A stretch of 64,000 nucleotides of DNA from Mesorhizobium terrae (GTDB taxonomy: Bacteria > Pseudomonadota > Alphaproteobacteria > Rhizobiales > Rhizobiaceae): NCBI RefSeq assembly GCF_008727715.1, contig NZ_CP044217.1, positions 186,001 to 250,000 on the forward strand, written 5' to 3'. Under the pieces are notes generated by a model that saw only the letters and a program-made list of their open reading frames with translations, was not told the DNA's origin and searched no databases. This document shows, piece by piece, positions 60,600 to 64,000 of the stretch (its first letter is position 1; every line of letters starts with the position of its first letter). A program made the translations under genes and the position numbers.

Positions 60600-61625
60600 T
60601 CAGACCCCTCCCCCGCGGCCGCCTCTCCGCCCGGCCGGGTGAAGGGCCGGCGCAGCCGGGCGAAGCTTTACCCTTGACGCGGCCGGCGGGCATGCGGCAG
60701 CCGAGTTTCCTCTCCTCCTTTCTTCTTCACCCTCCACCCTCGCCTTCAGGTCGGCGTTCCAGTCGACAATGCGTGGCCGAAGACGGACGAAGCCGCATCC
60801 CATCTTCATCGACGCATCTTCCAGGCGGTCTGCATATCGGTCCCCTTGGGCGTTGTCGTCGGTGGCGGCGACCAAGAGCGTGTTGTCACGCGCCGCGAGC
60901 CTGCGGATTGCTTCGTCGGTTGCCGGCGACCAGCCGCCGCCGGTGCTGAGATACAGGCTGTCTGCGCGCTCGTATTCGAGCGCGGCGAGGCTCATGGCGT
61001 CGATGGCCGCTTCGGTAACGCAAAGACGAAGGGCGTGGACCGGGCCGAACTGGAAGAGGACCTTCGCGCCTCCTGTCGAGAAGCCGCGCCACTCGGGGCC
61101 GCGCTCCTCCCAGCCTGTGATGCGTCCACAGCAATCCCGGTGTGCCGCCCACATGCTGCCGCGCGGACCCTCGCGGAGCACGTCATTTCGGATTGCGGTG
61201 CGGATGATGGCATCGGGCAGGACCCGTTCGCCGTGAAGATAGCACCAGGTCATCGATCCGGGCCACGGCTTGCGGCGCCTCGTCCATCGGTCGGGAATCG
61301 GGGCGGCCGGCTCTATCTTGCGCAGTGGTCGCGACCAATCCGGATCCTGGGGGACAAAGCCGATAAGCGAAGCGACGCGTTCTAGAACTTCAACGAAGGG
61401 AACGCGGTCGAGATGTTCGACCAGGCTGAAAACATCGCCCTTGGCGTCCGACAGCGGATCGAACCATCCCCGGCCCCCGTGGATCACTATGACGATCTCG
61501 CGGTCGCGGCGGTATTTGACGGCTCTGCGCGTGCTTTCCTTCAAGTCGATGGCGAAACCAGCCTTTTCCAGCACGGCCGCGCACGGCACCTGGTCACGCA
61601 ATTCTATCAGTTCATTCTTTTCCAT
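60600..61625 (-). CDS. DUF3991/Toprim domain protein (primase-like)
   Basis: 341 residues from ATG 61625. The N-terminal region (VPCAAVLEKAGFAIDLKEST, GRGWFDPLSDAKGDVFSLVE) resembles the DNA-primase zinc-binding/DUF3991 module. The centre is a Toprim fold (LRLCVTEAAIDAMSLAALEY with Glu, then TLLVAATDDNAQGDRYADRL with the DxD pair). It may act as a primase or topoisomerase-type factor for second-strand synthesis of the incoming element. The C-terminal 60 residues are Arg/Pro-rich. An upstream frame to 61985 is not used. Confidence 0.85.
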   Translation of the reverse strand: MEKNELIELRDQVPCAAVLEKAGFAIDLKESTRRAVKYRRDREIVIVIHGGRGWFDPLSDAKGDVFSLVEHLDRVPFVEVLERVASLIGFVPQDPDWSRPLRKIEPAAPIPDRWTRRRKPWPGSMTWCYLHGERVLPDAIIRTAIRNDVLREGPRGSMWAAHRDCCGRITGWEERGPEWRGFSTGGAKVLFQFGPVHALRLCVTEAAIDAMSLAALEYERADSLYLSTGGGWSPATDEAIRRLAARDNTLLVAATDDNAQGDRYADRLEDASMKMGCGFVRLRPRIVDWNADLKARVEGEEERRRGNSAAACPPAASRVKLRPAAPALHPAGRRGGRGGGV

Positions 61626-61995
61626 AGCTTTGCCGGCCCGCACTTGCGGCCGCCTTTCCTTCTTTTCCTTTCCCCGCACCTCGCGGAGCCCCTTCCGGAC
61701 GCCGCGAAGAGCAAAGGGGGCAAGGGCGCGGCTGGCACCAGCTGAGGAGAGTATGAGCGCGCACCGGCCGATCCGTGCCAGCCGCGGCGCAGCTTCCCTT
61801 GCCGCCGCAGCTCGCAAGCGGCACCGCCGGAAGGAAAAGGGCCGCCTCAATGAGCCGGCCCGCCGTCGAAGCGATTCCCTCCGCGAGGGTCTTGACCTCG
61901 TCGACATCGATCTCCGCGCTCGGCAGGATGCCGAACTCGGTGTCCGTCTGGTCGCCAAGCACCTTGGCAGCGATACGCTCGACACGGCGCGTCAT
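61612..61995 (-). CDS. Small unknown protein upstream of the Toprim gene
   Basis: 127 residues. The first 45 (TRRVERIAAKVLGDQTDTEF, GILPSAEIDVDEVKTLAEGI) look like normal protein. The remainder is Cys/Arg/Gly-rich and may be spacer read through. Overlaps the Toprim gene by 14 bp. No family recognised. Confidence 0.45.
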   Translation of the reverse strand: MTRRVERIAAKVLGDQTDTEFGILPSAEIDVDEVKTLAEGIASTAGRLIEAALFLPAVPLASCGGKGSCAAAGTDRPVRAHTLLSWCQPRPCPLCSSRRPEGAPRGAGKGKEGKAAASAGRQSYGKE

Positions 61996-62342
61996 CTCGA
62001 GGCGGCCCGGCGTGAGAGGGTCATGAGCAGGCTGCGTCGGGGATCGGCACCCTTCACGATCAGGTGCGCAACACGGTGCGCCAGCGTAGGCGGGGCTTGC
62101 CCACCGCGATAGGGGCAGTCCAAATGTAACCCGAGGGCGTCCGTGAAACTGGCACTATTCGGCCCGAACTCTTGCGAGCGCCATCGCGAGCGCGTGTCAC
62201 GTCTTGGTTGGCAAAACCTCTATTTTCACCGACTTCGAACGACCAGAAGACGCGTTTCCACTTTGGGGATTTGTCTCCAAAGGACTTACATCGAATAGCG
62301 GTTCGAGGCATAACGCCCAGGGATACTAGAAGGTGAGTTTTG
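61996..62342. other. Intergenic, no gene seen
   Basis: About 350 bp between the leading-region operon and the XRE gene. Contains the presumed promoter of the leftward operon and the ribosome site AGAAGGTGAG (62329-62338) for the rightward XRE gene. No RNA gene or terminator recognised. Confidence 0.4.
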
Positions 62343-62681
62343 ATGCCGCAGCATCCAAAAGCTGGAAAGCACGCGGCCGGATTGGCGCCGGATTGGGACG
62401 ATGCCGAGCGTCTGCACAAGCGTTTGAGCAATGCGCTTATCCGGATTCGCGATGTATACGGCCTGACCAGCAAGGAAATGGCAGAACGTCTTGATGTGAC
62501 CGAAAGCTATATGTCCCAGGTATTCAATGGACGCCGTGACGTTCGTCTGTCGATGCTGAACCGGATTTCGAAGGCGTTCGACATTGAAGCATTCGAACTG
62601 CTGGAAGATAAATGGGGCGAGGCGAAGTTGCGGCGGCGGCGAAGGAAAACGACCCGGCCACGCACAGCCGCTACCGAATAG
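62343..62681 (+). CDS. XRE-family helix-turn-helix regulator
   Basis: 112 residues from ATG 62343 (in-frame TTG at 62340). A classic HTH: YGLTSKEMAERLDVTESYMS and QVFNGRRDVRLSMLNRISKA, with a basic tail (RRRRRKTTRPRT). Probably a repressor acting on a nearby promoter, possibly that of the leading-region operon. Lies alone on the plus strand. Confidence 0.88.
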   Translation: MPQHPKAGKHAAGLAPDWDDAERLHKRLSNALIRIRDVYGLTSKEMAERLDVTESYMSQVFNGRRDVRLSMLNRISKAFDIEAFELLEDKWGEAKLRRRRRKTTRPRTAATE

Positions 62682-62762
62682 GGGCACAGTCTTTGTATGT
62701 CGCCGCATGTGAACAGCACGGAGACCCGAGACCTTGCTGATGATCCGAGCAGCTTACGCCGG

Positions 62763-63788
62763 TCATCTTAGCGGGGTCGGCCGATCAGTTCTCGAAAGAA
62801 ACCGCTTCAGGCTTAAACCCGCCAACAAAACGTAGGGCGGCATTGCCAGCGAATAGTGGCCGCAGTTCAACTCAAGAACGTTGGGTCTGGCGCCGGTGTC
62901 CTTCAGCTTCCGCATGAAGCTTGCCGACAGTTCCGGCAAAACCACCTTGTCTCTCTTGGCCAATACGACGTGCAGGGCAAGATCCGTCCGTGCCAGACGA
63001 TGAACATAGTTCTCCAGATTAAGCGGACCCCATGCCCGCCTGAGATCAGTCAGATCGATCTCAGGTTCAAGGCTATGGCGTATCGCTCGCGTTGCGCGAC
63101 CTGTCCAAACCATATCGGCCAGGCTTCCCGCCGTCAGAAACAACGAAGCTCTCGACACGGCCAGGTCATGCGCCGCGACCAATCCAGCGACCCAGGAACC
63201 CAGGCTCATACCGAGAACTGAAATGTCCCTATAGCCTTCGCGCTTCAACCAGCGAATGAGCTTTCGGCCGTCCAATACGGCCTGCCTCATGGATTGGATC
63301 GTTCGACCAAGGTTGGCGCTGAGCATATAGTCCGCATGCGAGGAATCGAGACGGCTGCGCTGGAAATGATAGGGCATTGCGAGCTCGACAACCGTGATGC
63401 CGCGTTTGGAGAAAAAGCTGGCAATCTGGCGATTCCAGGAGCTCGCATTCCAATGATGAAAAATCACCAACGCCTGATCGCACGATCCGCTGTCGGTGAT
63501 TTTTGCCCAGACCACATCGTTTTCTTCGACGTCAGTCGAAATGTCCGATGGAAATTTGAGCCATTCGCCCTGTCTTTCAAAACCCTGGCCGTTGCCGCCC
63601 GTCTCATTGAAAAAGGCTGGGTCGGCCACGGCTTGGTCGGCCAGGACACAAAACTCCTCGATAGTTCCTGCCTGCTTTTCGCCTGGGAAGGCGCGATCGG
63701 CGTCGAGGATGAAAGCGGTTGCCTTCTTCCCTTCCTCACCGCGACGTGCCCGCCGTTCGTCCCAGCGATCAAGCCATCTATGATACAC
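62763..63788 (-). CDS. Alpha/beta-hydrolase family protein
   Basis: About 341 residues from GTG 63788. The alpha/beta-hydrolase core is visible: ALVIFHHWNASSWNRQIASF, nucleophile elbow VLGMSLGSWVAGLVAAHDLA (GMSLG), and a late His in LELNCGHYSLAMPPY. An acid residue may lie in VVLAKRDKVVLPE. The start overlaps the preceding membrane-protein gene by 11 bp. The open frame continues upstream to 63923, but that part overlaps the neighbour and is Ser/Cys-rich. Substrate unknown. Confidence 0.78.
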   Translation of the reverse strand: MYHRWLDRWDERRARRGEEGKKATAFILDADRAFPGEKQAGTIEEFCVLADQAVADPAFFNETGGNGQGFERQGEWLKFPSDISTDVEENDVVWAKITDSGSCDQALVIFHHWNASSWNRQIASFFSKRGITVVELAMPYHFQRSRLDSSHADYMLSANLGRTIQSMRQAVLDGRKLIRWLKREGYRDISVLGMSLGSWVAGLVAAHDLAVSRASLFLTAGSLADMVWTGRATRAIRHSLEPEIDLTDLRRAWGPLNLENYVHRLARTDLALHVVLAKRDKVVLPELSASFMRKLKDTGARPNVLELNCGHYSLAMPPYVLLAGLSLKRFLSRTDRPTPLR

Positions 63789-64000
63789 TTTGATCGTTTC
63801 CCAACTTACTCGCGCTCCCTTGGCCGAACCCCGGGTCGACCAGGCCGTATGTTGCGAGCAGCACTCCAACGCCGAGGAGGATCGAGAAGCCTGAAAATGT
63901 ATCGAGCAACAAGTAGCTGGCAACGAGCAGTGTCACGACCGCCGACATCTTCCACAAAGGGACTTGGGATTGACGTCCGACGCCCAAACGGATCGCGCCA
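63778..64000 (-). CDS. Membrane protein, C-terminal part (runs off the right edge)
   Basis: The frame is open to the window end. The visible 73 residues have two hydrophobic helices (MSAVVTLLVASYLLLDTFSG, FSILLGVGVLLATYGLVD) and end GSASKLGNDQSVS. It overlaps the hydrolase start by 11 bp, so the two form an operon. An internal TTG at 63987 could start a 69-residue protein, but continuity of the frame suggests a longer gene. Confidence 0.55.
   Translation of the reverse strand, partial: GAIRLGVGRQSQVPLWKMSAVVTLLVASYLLLDTFSGFSILLGVGVLLATYGLVDPGFGQGSASKLGNDQSVS

Overview
This is high-GC alphaproteobacterial DNA. Gene content points to Hyphomicrobiales (Rhizobiales), probably a Mesorhizobium-like or other Phyllobacteriaceae genome. 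The indicators are a soxBDAG-glyA sarcosine cluster, a rhizobial-type Ku remnant, a VirB/VirD4 system with virC1/virC2-like genes, and a set of small DUF genes typical of rhizobial conjugative elements. No rRNA, tRNA, CRISPR array or replication module (repABC) was seen. The window therefore cannot show whether the mobile part is a plasmid or an integrative conjugative element (ICE).

Layout. (1) 1-6.7 kb: ordinary catabolic DNA on the minus strand, soxB-soxD-soxA-soxG-glyA, with a divergent GATase1/AraC regulator. (2) 6.75-9.57 kb: an IS21-family element (istA/istB). Its left flank is the 3' end of a LysR gene and its right flank is the first 34 codons of a ku gene, so it marks a rearrangement junction. 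(3) 9.9-13.1 kb: six small, mostly exported proteins on the minus strand, including three overlapping nuclease-fold (SNase-like) paralogues. (4) 13.2-30.1 kb: a complete VirB1-VirB11/VirD4 type IV secretion system on the plus strand, with a second lytic transglycosylase and a VirB7-like lipoprotein. (5) 30.1-37.1 kb: a cargo/defence island with an Xre-RES toxin-antitoxin pair, a short reverse transcriptase with a small membrane protein in front, an IetAS-type subtilase/AAA pair, an unknown 260-residue protein and a decayed tyrosine recombinase. (6) 37.7-38.2 kb: a frameshifted DUF192 gene. (7) 38.3-41.9 kb: the DNA-processing operon virC1-virC2-mobC-relaxase on the minus strand.

(8) 42.0-42.3 kb: an origin of transfer. 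It has a cluster of TGTCAC/GTGACA inverted repeats, a 9-bp hairpin, and the sequence CCTATCCTGC, identical to the IncP nic core, with the expected nick after base 42270. If that strand is cut, transfer starts rightwards. The right-hand part (43-62 kb) is then the leading region: HU-like and WGR proteins, DUF736, a RelB/ParE-type pair, ArdC antirestriction protein, a ParB-domain protein, a CoiA-like nuclease, a 1,698-residue methylase-helicase, DUF3085, DUF1419 and a Toprim protein. Almost all are on the minus strand, so the incoming strand is their template, as in the leading region of F-type plasmids. (9) 62.3-64 kb: an XRE regulator, an alpha/beta hydrolase and a partial membrane protein.

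A 15-bp box (consensus AATTATACGATAGTG) recurs in front of several transfer genes on both arms and is the best candidate for a shared operator or promoter. Four genes between 37.7 and 50 kb have single frameshifts, which suggests either decay or sequencing error in this arm.
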